From the NCBI RefSeq assembly GCF_949628265.1, contig NC_088790.1, positions 10,854,545 through 10,918,544 on the forward strand: DNA of 64,000 nucleotides, in the 5' to 3' direction. A program made the translations under genes and the position numbers. The notes beneath the pieces were generated by a model. It saw only the letters and a list, made by a program, of their open reading frames with translations, did not search any database and was not told the DNA's origin. This document shows, in pieces, positions 13,801 to 26,957 of this stretch. This DNA comes from Cloeon dipterum (lineage: Eukaryota; Arthropoda; Insecta; Ephemeroptera; Baetidae). Within the stretch, counting starts at the first letter, position 1. Each line of letters starts with the position of its first letter.

Positions 13801-15935
13801 AGCGGAATCAAACCTGTTTGCGTAATGCGAACGGAAAAGTGAGAAGAAGTGCCAAAGTCACCTTGACGTAAGGCTGATTAAAACGCGCAAATTATTGCTT
13901 GCAATTAGCGCCGGAAACCCACACAAAGCAAACATTAAGAGGGAGCCTTCGCGGGTATTAATATCACGACGACACAGTGCGTCACTGACCGAGCGAACCC
14001 ATTAAGTGCCGTTGAATTGATTGACTCAGCAAGGGCCAAAGTTGGCCAGACCAACATGAATGAGTTATGCTTCGTCGCAATCTACGTACGAATGCCAAGT
14101 TCTTGCTTATTGTGTCAAAGCACTGGCCGAGTTATTTCGGGTCAAGAAAGTGTCGTTTCTCACCAATAATGAATTTCGAGTAGGACATGGCGGTCCTGAC
14201 GCAATCGACACTGGTGCCCAAGCTGCAGTAGCCGTGCTCATCAGGGGGCGATACCTAAAATCCAGGAGAGAAAAGTTTTCAAATTAAACGGACTATTTTT
14301 TACTATCTCTAAGATTTAATTGTTCACGACAATAAGTCAAATATATTTTCAGGAATATTGCGATTTACAAATAAATAAAGGGAGAGTCACACTTGACTAT
14401 TTAGACCAAAATGATTCAAAACAAATAATTTTTTAATAATTCTTTGTAAAGCTCTAAAAACTTAGTTATAAAAAATATTGCTAGAGCAAAAAATTACTGA
14501 ATAAATGAAGTTACATGGGGACCAGCCAGTGGAAAAAATACAGTTGTTTTAGGTTAAAGACACGCGGGAAAACAATGATCCTCTTTGGAAGGTGAAAATA
14601 TTTTCAAAATTTAGTCCTAAATATCTTAGCGTTGAAAATAATTTAATATGTTATGTAATTAATATTATTACCAACAGGTTGTAAGAAACAAAAATCATTC
14701 TTGAAAGGTTTGAAAAATATGGAATTTAGTCTCTTACTTACGCTGAAGTAAATTTAAACCCTATAATATAAATAAATACTTTTATTTGTTTGAAAACTAA
14801 TTAAAAAGTGTATGCATAGAGGAAATATTACTGACGTAATATCCCAAAGAGGTCTAATAATTTTTGTTGGAACGAGATATATTTCAAAATATTTCTGGAA
14901 GGACTGTAAACAACACATTAAAGAAAAAAACACGTAGTCAATCGACCAATTTATCTTCTTCAAATTTTCCGTTTACACCCCATTAAAAATCTCTAAAACA
15001 AATAAATTCCAAACAATCAAGCTAAATAGAATTATCAGTTAAGTGACCTACGTGGATGAGAGCCACGTCGGGCTTGATGATCTTCTTGTGGAAGAGCAGG
15101 GGAATCTCGGAGAGGAAAATGGGGATGCAGTCAGAGCGACCCTCGGCGACGGCCTTGCGCACGTTCTTGGCCATGAAGAAGGAGGTGCTGCGGAAGATGC
15201 CATCGCAGTCGGGCTCCGTGTAGTCGGCATCACCCTCAGTGTGCATGTGGCACACGGTTACACCCTTCAGCTTGTTCTCCTTGCCGTGCTTGGTCATCGC
15301 CTTCACAAGCACCTGCGGGGTGGCGGCCGCTCCCTGAACGAATACGGTATGACCTAAAAAGCAAGGCATACAACAATTATTACTTGTTTTCCTACAATCA
15401 GGGGCATTTTTAGGGCACAGAGATGATTCCGAAAATTTAAAATCAATGTTTTCGAAAAAATGTCGCAAATATGAAAATTCCGAAAGTTCTTTGTCTTGGA
15501 ATTTTCTAAAAAAACTGGGTTTTTGTTTTGTTTCCCTGAAAAAATTTCAGAAAAACGGGTTAACTTTTACAATTCAAATGTATAGTTTGCCATTATGTAT
15601 ATAAGTATAAATTCATAATTTAGGTCAATGGTAAAATACATAATTCAAGCCTCAGGTACAAAATTCTTCTTCTCATACATTGAAAGCGGTGCTAATTCTC
15701 CGTCACCTGCTCTAACTAGGGCTAATCTCAAAGGTAAACAATAATTAAGAGGAGCAGCGTATGTTATGCTGTGTGTACCTGACTTAATGATCTTGACGGC
15801 TTCTTCGGCGCTGAGCCACTCGGTTTTTCTGCCTGGCAGCGGCTGGGCCGGCTCGGGGCTGTACGTGAAGAAGGAGGCACGGCCCCCGAAGGTCCGCCGG
15901 GCCATCAGGCTCACGCGCTGCAGGGTCGTCGCCAT
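10893..15935 (-). CDS. Mitochondrial acetyl-CoA hydrolase / 4-hydroxybutyrate CoA-transferase family protein
   Basis: Exons in transcript order: 15935-15779, 15353-15052, 14254-14164, 12513-12109, 11780-11643, 11588-11460 and 11077-10893, giving 468 residues. The first in-frame ATG opens a basic, Arg/Ser-rich N-terminus typical of a mitochondrial presequence. The family blocks are clear: an HTVFVQGAAATP loop near residue 54, DVALIHVSPPDEHGY across the exon 2/3 junction, QVNPKMPRTFGD (185-196), the glycine loop MGIGSIPDA (246-254), and GIHSEM with Glu270 at the position of the family's catalytic glutamate, which forms a glutamyl-CoA thioester. SCIEVDLTGQV and the C-terminal VVTEHGIAELFGR follow. 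The enzyme moves CoA between acetate-like acids in the mitochondrial matrix; the exact acid cannot be told from sequence. It is convergent with the receptor-like gene, and the length matches animal orthologues. Confidence 0.95.
11946..11961 (+). repeat. A16 homopolymer
   Basis: Sixteen consecutive A residues in an intron of the CoA-transferase gene. Confidence 0.9.
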
Positions 15936-17124
15936 TTCGGGTCGAATTTCGGCCGCACCACGGGTGACAGGCAGCTGATAAGCGAGTGAAATGAATTGAA
16001 TGGAATGACGGTGATGGTACGCGCAGGCAGGCAGCCGAACGGACGGAATTGCAATACTGCCAACATGACGGAAATTCGGCGCTGCGGGAAAAATGAGCCG
16101 TTCAAGCGCACATAAAATTATGGTCGCAAGACGCAAGACCTCGCGGCCACATATTTCATATTATGCGATAAATTTTTGACAGTTAAAAAAGAAACAATCT
16201 AATAATTATATTAATTAATTAAGAACTGTTAGAAGACTTTGCTTTTGGTCTAGTGATGGTTAAAGGTTGTCAGTCGAGTGCGCGATTTCTCAATTCGGAT
16301 CAAAATACGATATTTTTATCATGACATTAATCAGCAAAGAAAAACAAGGCACTGTGTACTTTGAACAATATCATTTTATAGATCTACGGTTAGAGCTAAT
16401 AAAAAAAAACTTAAATGCTGCTCTTAAATCAGACTTTTTATCGCAGAAAATATAAATACAAAATCTATCTATGCAGAAAGCTGTAAATTGTTTAAAAATA
16501 TTTTTACGAACTATTGGTGATTATTTTATTGACCAGCAATAATAATAAACGTAATTACCCTTAATAATAAAAGATATCATGTAATTGAATTATGAATAAT
16601 TCGTTTCAATGAAACACAGTCAGCTTTAAATTAAAACTACAATTATATTTAAAATATTTAAATAAAGAGAGCGATTTTGCTGTAGTTGCAGCCAGCTCAG
16701 TACTGTGCTAATCAAAGGGACAAAATTAGACCACGAATTCAAAGTAGATCGAATTATCTGATTGTAGATTTATTTATTCTCGCAATAAAACATACATAAT
16801 ACACAAGTAAAATGGTCACTTGATTTATTTACAACAGTTCAACGTTTTCATAAAATACAAACACAGCAATGATATAATTATCATAACGTAATTTTCACAA
16901 TTATGTACAATTAATATCAACAATTTGTATATGTATTTCTCTATAGCAAAAGGCAAAAAGTTTACACTTCAGTTTAGCAATCAATATCTTGGATATGTTA
17001 GTGTGACTATAAATTAATCATCCTCCACAGTTACCTTTAATAATTAAATGGTCAACAGTTTTCAAGAGAGTTTTGATTTGAGCATATCAATCATTATGTT
17101 GCTGCCGTGTTAACTTTCACAAGT
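15936..17124. other. Intergenic: CoA-transferase promoter side and Nostrin 3' region
   Basis: This 1.2-kb stretch separates the CoA-transferase start codon from the Nostrin stop codon; both genes are on the minus strand. The first ~200 bases are GC-richer and probably hold the CoA-transferase promoter and 5' UTR. The remainder is AT-rich and includes the Nostrin 3' UTR. I see no further gene. Confidence 0.5.
16769..16778 (-). terminator. Overlapping AATAAA signals, Nostrin 3' end
   Basis: Two overlapping minus-strand AATAAA hexamers lie about 350 bases beyond the Nostrin stop codon. Another copy is present at about 16821. Confidence 0.5.
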
Positions 17125-20100
17125 CTAATTTTTGTCTAAAACTTCAACGTAGGTGGCTGGGAAGATGCCGACAACGCCTTTCAGTTCTCCAAGCCACCAG
17201 CCGTCCTCTTGTTTTTCCCTGATTGTAATTATATCACCTGTAATTATAAGGATAAAATTAGATCTTGATTTTGCGTTTGGTTTGTTAATTTTGGTACCTG
17301 TGGTGAGATTGAGCTCGTCGCAAAGATTGGCGGTGTATTCATAGAGGGCCCTGCACTGGCCCAAGTTAGGCAAAATTTCATTTTCCTGCTCGTCTGCGTT
17401 CTCCCCAATGACGGGCATCACAACTGCGAAATCCTTCTCGTCGCTTGTCTGACTTGAAAACTCGTCTGGAAACAAAGGTTTGTTATGTTAATTATCCCCG
17501 CAAACAATTTGAAGGTCAATTCTCACCAAAGTCGCTATCTGGCTGGTTGGAATTTCCATCTCCAGAGCCTCTGTCCGGCCAGTCTGGACACTCCATATTT
17601 TCTTCTCGCACCCAGGGAGGCACCTGAAAGGGGGAATTAACTCAATGCGGAAAAATAAGAGATATAAAACCAGTTAAAGATGCTCATTTAGACAGCCTAC
17701 TCAACTTTTCAATCTAAACCAAATTTTTGAATTTGATTAATTTTCGACAGAATTTATAATTATTTAAAACAGCATAAATTAAATTTTTTCTTAGTATTTG
17801 ATAAATTATTTTCTTAGTGTGCGTATAATATGCAATGCAAATCTCAGGATGGTGCAACTCTCAGTTTTTTTAGATACAATGATAATGGTTGAAAAATAGG
17901 AATTTTTAGCTGCGGTGTAATATAGTGAGGATATCAAAATTGCAAAATAGGTCGATTGTAGTCTATGGAAAAATTTTGGAGTGACCTCTGATGTCGGACG
18001 AGACCATCAAAATAGATAATAAATCGAGCCCTAGTGTCAGGGTAGCCCTCAAATGATCCAAATCATTCAATTATTTGCATGTCTAGCCACATTATAGACA
18101 CCTGACAGGCTATGTATTGATTTAATCAGCAAGATTTACCCACAGTTTGAATTATCAAGTAAGAACATTCAGATTATGTGCAATGCGACCTTTTGGAGGC
18201 CATCAAAGCACTCAGGCAGCGCCCTGATAAGCCTAAAATCTCGTTCCTGAGAACTCTTTGGGCACCTATATCCAAAACCAGCACACTTTACCTTTAAAAT
18301 GCTTTGCTGCAGTCCTTGCCTGTCCCTGGTGACCTGAATGTGGGAAGCGAGCGGGTGGGTGCTTCTGCGGTCACCGTTCAGCTCGGCTAGGGTGCTCTGC
18401 ACCTTGTACCTGGCAGCCTCCAGGTACGTAAGCATCGATCTCATCTGCAAAAAACACATACAAATAAACCATCGAAGAAATGAGGCAATTTAATTTCTTA
18501 CGTGGTGGAGTTTGTCACTGACGTTCTGCTGAGAATCCTCGTTGCCGAAGGTCGGCGTCTGTTGCAGTGCCCTGGCCAGGTTCTCGACGCCCTGCTTGGC
18601 TCGCCTCTCCCGGTCCAGGTCCTGCCTGATCAGCTGCAGCAGCTTGGACAGCGCCAACCTTCGCCTGTCTCTGTTCATTGCCAGGGTCACGTGCTCAGGG
18701 TAAAAGTCGGGCAACAGTTGCTCAGGGATGGGCTGACCTACGCCCTTGACCGAGGCCACTGTCTGCAGATCGCGAGCCACGTCGCAGTTCTGCACAGGCT
18801 CGTTTAGACGCTCAACACTCTGTTAATGAAAAGAAAATAATAAATTGATTGCATGGGATAAAATGTTTAAATCAAGCTAGTTGTTATGGAATAGAAAATA
18901 AACCGGTTTAAAATTTTTTAGACATTTTAACATTTAAATTTTTAAACTGTTTTAAATATCTTAAGTTCTTGTCATAGATACATAAATTATGTCCCTTTTT
19001 CAAGATTTCATAGTAAATATTTTTAAGATGTTTTTATTATCACGTTTTTCTATTTTTAAGTCGCATAAAAATTCTTATAAATTTTTATTGTATATAAAAA
19101 TAACTATTGAAGATTTCCAGCCAGAACAAAATTAAAAAATTACCTGATTGACTTTAGGGCACATCTGTGTCAGAATTTGGTGGTAATGTTCGACAAGCTC
19201 CTTCAAATGCTGCAACCTCTCTTCCTCCAGCGCTTGGAAGCATTGACTTCCTCTATTTACGGCTGTTTCCCACTCGAGTCTGATAACATTATAAAAGTCA
19301 GCAATCAAGATGAAGGTTCGATTGTTGCTGTTGTGCAACGCTCACCTCGCTCTTTCGGCTCTGACGCAATAGGTGTAGTACTCCACGTCCGACTTTTTGA
19401 CCGACTCCTCCGCCTTCCTTCTCTTTGTCTCCAGCTAAAGTCATGAAATAAAATTTGTACGATATATTTCGATGGATTTTATACGATTTATTTGATCAGA
19501 CCCATGATATTTCCAAATACATTTATATAGTTGTATTTGTGATTTTTGGAAATTATTTAGTTCTTAACTGTAAACCTTTGGAAACTACCCAAATTTAACC
19601 AAATTTGTGTCGTTTTTTCATTACGATTAAATGTTAGAGCAATTAAGAAAAAAATAAAATTTTCTCATAGGTTACAAAATTGCCCATCGATTGATTAGTC
19701 TCAAAGCTTTTCTGTAAAATAAATTTCCCATAAATTCGTTCATTTTTTCTAGCCCCTTTTAATGAATCCATTAGTTAATTCACGTCACATAATGCTTCTC
19801 AAAAGTCATTAATCCCATTTTAAAATAGGAACTTTTCCATAAAAAAGATGCAGACGACATATATTATATAACAATTAATTTAATTTTTTTAATATTCGTT
19901 CAAATTGATGCAATTTTTTATAAGCAGAGCAAGAAGCTGATCATCCAAACCTTATTTACAAAAAAGGAGGTACGCACCTTTCCAATTTCCTTGTCAGAGA
20001 CGGTGGGGCTCCTGGCCGATCGTCCGAGGCGCTGAGCCTCCTGGAGGGCGTCTTGTAGGCGCTCGTTCTCCCTGGCGCAGGCGAAGCTGCCCTTCTTGGC

Positions 20101-23100
20101 CTTGGCCTCGTGCATGCGCCACTCGGCCAGCACTTTGCCGCTCTTGTCGACGGCCGACTCGACCGACTTACGCACCCGGTGCTGCGCCTCGAGGGTGGCC
20201 CGCAGCGGCCGCACCACCCGCTCGGCCAGCGCGGCGGCAGCCTCGCGGTGCGCCTCGCCCTCGGCCTCCATCTGCGCGGCCGCGTGCTGCCACGCCGAAC
20301 TCACGCTGCCCACCGCGTCCTTGGCATTGCGCGTCAACTTGCCGCTCAGCTTGCTTAGGCTCTTCGCGTATTGCGCCTCCGCGTCCGCCCTGCAGACACA
20401 GAATTTCAAATCAATTTCTTGGACACGGCTGTGACTTTTAGACAGTCGAGAGTATTTTCTCTTACAATCATCGGATCATCGAATTAGCTATAACCATGCG
20501 ATTTTAAGCAGTAAAATGCCAATTTAATTCGTCTTTAACGTCTTTAATTTGCTGACAGCGACTAAAAACAGCCTGAAACCATGTTAATCGGCTACAAATC
20601 TGGACAAAAGTGGACAGTTTCGTTTCTGTTAGAATTTATCCAAACTAAAACGGGTCCAAATTTTCAGCCTTAAAAATTCTAGTCCAAAAAATTGCACATT
20701 TTTAGACTGTTTAGTAATTTATTATTGGAATTGGGAGAATCGATAATTTAACAACTAAGCGTGTCGTAATAGTACAATTAAAACAGATTTTCTAATTAAA
20801 AAAACTATTTTAATCTTAGGATGCAATAAATATAAATGTGTTCAACTAAAATCACGTGTCAGAAACATAATACATTCTTATGATATACAATGGAAAAAGG
20901 TGGAAAAAAGTATACCGCAGGCCTCATCAGCAGTACTTTACATCTAAAACAAAATTCATAGCCATCAGAGAATTATGAATCAAGTGGATCGTCGAACACG
21001 TTAGGCTACTAATTGCTGAGCTTAGCCATTCGTTAATTTTTATTTTTTTATAAAATAATTTCATTTTTATTAGGCTTTGCCAATCACTCCAACGAGCTCC
21101 TGACATCAAATGCAGACTCGTTAATCTCAAGTCTTTGAGAGTTTTATCTTTTCTCATGTAATTTAATTTTTAATCCTTTTTAATTAAGAACAGCAGGAAA
21201 AGCTCTAATGAAGGCACACGATAATTAAAAACCTAGCATGCAGAACATTTTTTGTTTAATTTTTATCTCCTTAAATTAAGGGGTGGAGCTGCACTAATTA
21301 TTCAATTAATTACCGGTATTACAGACAAGCTTTCTTTTTCTTCTCTCTGCGAGAAATTTAATTTGTATCAAGTGAATTCGATCGCAAAATCAAGCTAGCA
21401 CATCGAATCTATCTAACGAGGTGTTTGTCGAGGAGCCCTTTGGCACAGTTCGAACAAGTCTGCTCTATAATTTTGGCAAGAGTAAAAGTGAAAAAAGAGT
21501 GTGAGGGTCTGCCGCAAACGAGCTTGGCTGTCGAGTCCAGCGGCAGCAGCAGTTTTACGAGACAGCAGGAACAGGTGATTATTTCGGGCGCATCATTTAC
21601 GCTCTCGCGAGACAACCGGCAAGTGCCGCGAGCATTTTGATTTTCTCACGCGTAAGCGTATATAAAATATAATCTCGTCTCGATCGTAATCTGAGAGCAC
21701 GAGCTCGCTTTCTAATGCGTGAAAAGTTACTAGAGCAGCATCTTCGCGTGCATGCACTTAGAATAATTCAAACAAGTGCAAGTGACGACGAGTTTTCTGC
21801 GCGTTAATCGGATGCTGCTGGGAAAAATTAAATTGATTATCCGTCATTAGCGGCCGCCTTTCTTCTGAAATGATTTTCTCACGAGAGCGCGTGTTTACTT
21901 GTACATCTGAGCACCAAAGTGAAATGCACTGCACCGTTGTTAAATGATTTTTAATTGTGTAGAAACCTCAGGTGGTACAAGTGCGATTAAAATGTTTTAA
22001 ATTAAATTGCATTAATTGCCGAAATTTTTATAGCTGTCTAATTAAACGAGAATCGAGTCAATTAAAAAGGGAAACGAGAAGTATTTTGATCCGAGTGGTA
22101 CGTGCGATTTCCCCTGGCAGCAAGTTCAAAGTCAGGGCTGAGACGAGTATTGTTCACTCCATAGCTGACCGCAGCTGCGCGGCGTGAACAATTGTAAATA
22201 ATACTCCGAGTGCCGTTCTAATTGGAAGATGACACCGATGACGGCAAGAGTATTGAGAGAGAAACTGCATATTTCCAGGGAAAAGAGCCAATACGCATTG
22301 TTGAGCTTGGCAACAATAGTACTTTTTGTGAAAAGCTGGGGAAATCGCTCAAATATACACCGAGGCAAAATAAAATGACATTCAAATCAAATATAATGAT
22401 GAGAAAATACGTGTTAGTAAACGGCCTAAAAATATTAAAAAAACGAATGGGGGAATATTTATTTGCTCTTTTGATAGGCAGCAGTAGAAGACTATTTTAT
22501 GGTAACGGTATGAGTTTTTTTCCTCCTGGATTTTTTGTCTTGTAACAAGCAGAATTTATTTTTTGAATAACCTCCAAAAATTACTTGTTATGGGAATTTT
22601 GTTGCAAGTAGAGTAGGCGTTTCACAAAATTTCAATACTTTTTTTTAGCTCGCCAGCTATGATTACAATTAATCGTATTTAAGGATTGAAATTCATTAAG
22701 AGCCTCATGCATTTAATTGTTTGGCTGATATTTAGTTTCGCAGAGCAGGTAAAGCTCCTGCTGTCCCAATCAGGTATAACGGATCGAAGAAGATTTAAGA
22801 CACTCTTCAATTCAAAATTAGATTAATTAGAGCCATTGAGCTATTTTTTTGATTTAATTAATATAGTATTGAATTCCCATTTAATGCAATAGTTTATCTC
22901 CAATATCTCCTCTCATAATTTTTTTCATAATTGTTTAAGTTAATTTGTAAATAAAGTGGCTCAAGGTGACATTTCTATTCAAATAAATTTTTCATTTCAA
23001 CGAGGAGTCACGTTTGAAGCTTTCTAAAAAACTGTGGGAAACCTTCGCGGCTATAGGGACAATATTTGCGCACGAGTTGCACTTATTGTGAATGAATAAT

Positions 23101-26100
23101 GACCGCCAACGAAAAGAGAATAAATAAACTCACCTTTCTTGGAGAATGGCGCTGAGCTCCTTGCAGAAGTCACCACCCTGCTTCATGTAGCGCCGTAGTT
23201 CATCAAATCCGCTCTGGCCCTGCAACATGACGCCGAAAATTCGTGGTTGCCGTTAACTGTTTTTTCACAAAGAGCACTGCTCGCGATGACATCAATAACA
23301 AAACAGCGAGAGCGAGAGGTGCTGCTGACTGGACAGAGGCCACCGAGCTAGCGGTCACACATGGCTGCCGTGTAAACACACACTCGATGACTGCGACGAA
23401 CTGACTGACTGAATGACTACCAGCAGAGTAAACCCGGTTAGCACTCGACAATCTGAACTGAATGGTGCGAGAGCCAGGAGAGAAGGGAATCACTTGGCAG
23501 ATCTCACTCTTCAGTCGACACTGATTGGCTTGTCCCCTATATAAAATAAATAAAACCCATCCGCTTCGACGCTTCGAGCCTCAGGCCGATTTCCATGAAA
23601 AGCAAAGTGACAAAAAGACCGAGTTTCTAACTGATTACTGACTTAGTTGAAAAATTCATTAAATTAATCTGACCCTGTTCAATTTGGTGAGCATCCAAAC
23701 CGAGGATACGAGATACGAGACTATCCTTAGGTGCAGTTGATTAAATTATATGTCAAGAGGCTTTTCTCTAAGGCCGTTGCTTTTTTAATAATTCATTTGT
23801 ATTTTTACTTTCAGTTTGAGCCAGATGATAGAATCTGGATCTTTATTCTAACGTAAAATTTTTACAATCTCCAATCCTGGCCAAAATTATCAAAAAAAAA
23901 AAAGGATAAAAATATGTATTCCTGCAATTATATGTTAGCTAGATCGTAGAATTTTCCTTAGAAATAAAATATTTTTTTATTCTGATGTCCATTTAGCCTT
24001 TCTATTTAATGAAAGTCTCGTTTGTGTGATTTATTATTCTTTTGTTCAAATCGGAATCTTACTTGAAACGCCTAAATTTCAAGTTAGTTTAAAAGTAAAC
24101 CTTTCCACGAAAATAAATAAACATTTTTGACTGATTGTAAGGAATTTCAAAGATAACCTTAAATGGAATTTTCTATTACATTTGCCTCACTTTATTGCCA
24201 TTGTGTTGCGTTTTGGTGCAAATTTCCTCGAGGTAACTAAAGTTATTGGCCTCGTTCTGATTGTGAGTTGCGTCAAAACTGGATCACTGATTGAGGATGC
24301 GAACGAAAATTATTTATCAGTAATTTTACAGCCCAACATCCCGCGGACAAAGGAAGATCCGAATTGCTTGCTTCACACAGCACTTGTCACCGCAAAACGC
24401 CTCAAAATTGGCGTGAACAGGTCCAGTCATTTTTCTATGGTTCACACTTGTTGGTCACGCAGCTCTTTCTGGGAGAGTGGACGGAAAAATTGCGCTTTTT
24501 GCATGTGCAACCATATCGAAAATCGTAAATTTCTGCACGCAGCAAAGACGTTGACTTCGAATTTGCTTGCGCGGCATGATTCTGGTCGGTAGTGCTGTGT
24601 TTTTAATAATCGGCCGGCTTTACAGTTAGCTTGTCTATCATTATGCGGCTTTTCGTGAGCGCCAGATGGACTTACATTGCCTTATTCGCCGCTCGCGCAC
24701 GGTCGGTGTTGTTGCAGCGTAATTAAGCCATTTGTGCTTGTTCATAACTCATAACGTTTCCTCTCGAATTTTATTCTACCTGCGCAGGAGCAGTTCTAAA
24801 ATAATTAAAGCATTGATACTTGAAAGTAAAAAAAAAATTGATTTAATTTTGTGAGTTTGCAAGAATATATTTTTAGCGTAAATTTTAATTTTCCCGTGGC
24901 AATGAAATAATTTTTGTTCCTGCCCGGTGTTTCTCCAATTTAATTTAAATTAATTCAATAATAATAAGCAGTATTCTTAAAATTTTGGAACTAATGTTTA
25001 AACATTAATTTTTACCGCTTTTCTTTCTCTAAATTTCAAAATTCTAGTTTCACCAAACCAAAGGAAGGCATTGCAACATTTAAATGACGTAAACACTAAA
25101 TTATTGTCTCAGGCAGGGGAGTACTTTTGCTTTCTAATTTGTTGCAAATTAATCGGAGTATCCGCTTATTTATCATAGCCCGTCTTCCTCTCTCCGAAGC
25201 GGTAAAACAATTGGCCGGCTAATTGACTGCAAAGGGACTATGCTATACTTTTGTAATCGCGCGCAAATTGCGTGATGCATTCTGTACTCTGATTGCAGGC
25301 CCATGTCGAGGGGGAGCGACTCGACGCCGTCAGTTGAATGCACCGTGTTGCTTTCGACTGCCGCGGTTGGCCAATGAACGAATGAACGCCACCAGCCGAA
25401 TGCTAATTAAGCAACATCTTTGCAAATGAACGAGCCGGCAAAGCACTGACCGAAAACATTATTATTTCTGCCGAGTAGGCACGCCGCGAAACTGTGTAAC
25501 GGATATACCCTAGCAAAAGTAAAACCAACTCACTCAGCTAAAAGTCATTCTAAATAAAAGCGCATATATATATAGGTGTAGGATTTTTGAGTCGAATATT
25601 TTTTGTTTGCTAATCAATTTTGACTTTTGCTTGTGCTAAAATAATGAGCAGAACATGCTGAATAATATTTTGAGAAAAGGCTGTCTGATGATTTTGCTGA
25701 AAGATTTCTGGATTGCACCACGTTAAATTCATTTTTTACATAATACTTTGTTATTACCTGTACGCCTATTATGACCTATTTGACTTCCTAAACCACCCTA
25801 GTTAGTCACTGATAGGTTAATTGAGACAGATTTACTTGTAACATTTTACCAAGAAGCATTTCTCCAGCATGATCAACAATGAATCATAGACTTACTAAAG
25901 ACAAAATTGATTTTATCAAACAGAGATATTTATATTTAAATTTAAGCATGAAGTTTTTTTGGACTTAAGATTAAGATCCAGAAATTTACAAGGGGTTAAA
26001 AAACCCCGGAAAATTACACGATTTCAGCCAATTTTGCAAATAATCATATGGGTAGTATTTTTCAATCCTGTGAATAATATTGTAGCGGTACAACAACGCG

Positions 26101-26926
26101 GTCCTGCTTTTTGTTGGAAGCCAACAATTGTCGGCGGTTTGAATTATTGTAATTTTGCATTATTGTTTAAAATCATCTTTCTACTGTTAAACAATAATGC
26201 AAAATTACAATAATTCAAACCGCCGACAATTGTTGGCTTCCAACAAAAAGCAGGCCCGCGTTGTTGTACCGCTACAAAATAAAAGTTGCAAAATATCTCT
26301 GACTGTCTCTATCAATTTGAATTAGTGACAAATCTATTTATTTTAAAAGTTTAAAAGATTAAAAATATAATTTTATAAATTTTTCGGCGTTAAAAATGTT
26401 TTGAGTCATTACTAAAAAATTTAAATATGTATTAGGGTCCGAAAATTATCTCTTAAATCTTTTTCAAGCGCAAGGAGTAAAAGATTTGATAGCTAAAATA
26501 CATGCAAACAAAATTATTTAAAAAAAAAATAAATAAAATAAAAGAATTAAAAAACCTAAGCAAATACCTCATTGATTTGTAAAACCAGATTTGGCGACGA
26601 AGCCCAGATGACCGATCTGCGAAGAGTTTTGCCCCTGCTGAGGGTGCTGTACTGGTTCATCATGGTGGCGTAAATAATAATTGAATAATCCTGGTGATGT
26701 AGCACCTGTTCTCGTGACCACGATTGAGCACCGACTGCCTTCGAATTTGGGCAGGAGTGGGTGGCGCACGCGGCACGGGAAGTGAACGCGCGGCCGCGCC
26801 GAGTGCGCCTGCTCTTCTGCATTGTGTGCTGCGCGTTTCCTCTTTTACGAGCTAAAAATTTTAATGAAATCGCAATCGCAGCTGCATGTGATGTGCGCAA
26901 TCCGCGCGGTTTGTGTCTTTTTCTCG

Positions 26927-26957
<31 letters not shown>

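Larger units (their letters stand above)
23220..26567. other. Nostrin intron, proximal part
   Basis: AT-rich intronic sequence with no supported exon. It contains the proximal promoter candidate at its left end and the fold-back element at 26080-26277 near its right end. Confidence 0.45.

Noticed and set aside
23203-23493. 96-residue minus-strand frame over the common Nostrin exon
   Set aside because: It runs out of frame through the exon that encodes GQSGFDELRRY, so it is at most an upstream or overlapping ORF of the candidate proximal transcript.
24182-24592. 136-residue plus-strand open frame in the Nostrin intron
   Set aside because: Low-complexity hydrophobic start, no coding-like composition and no flanking splice or poly(A) support.
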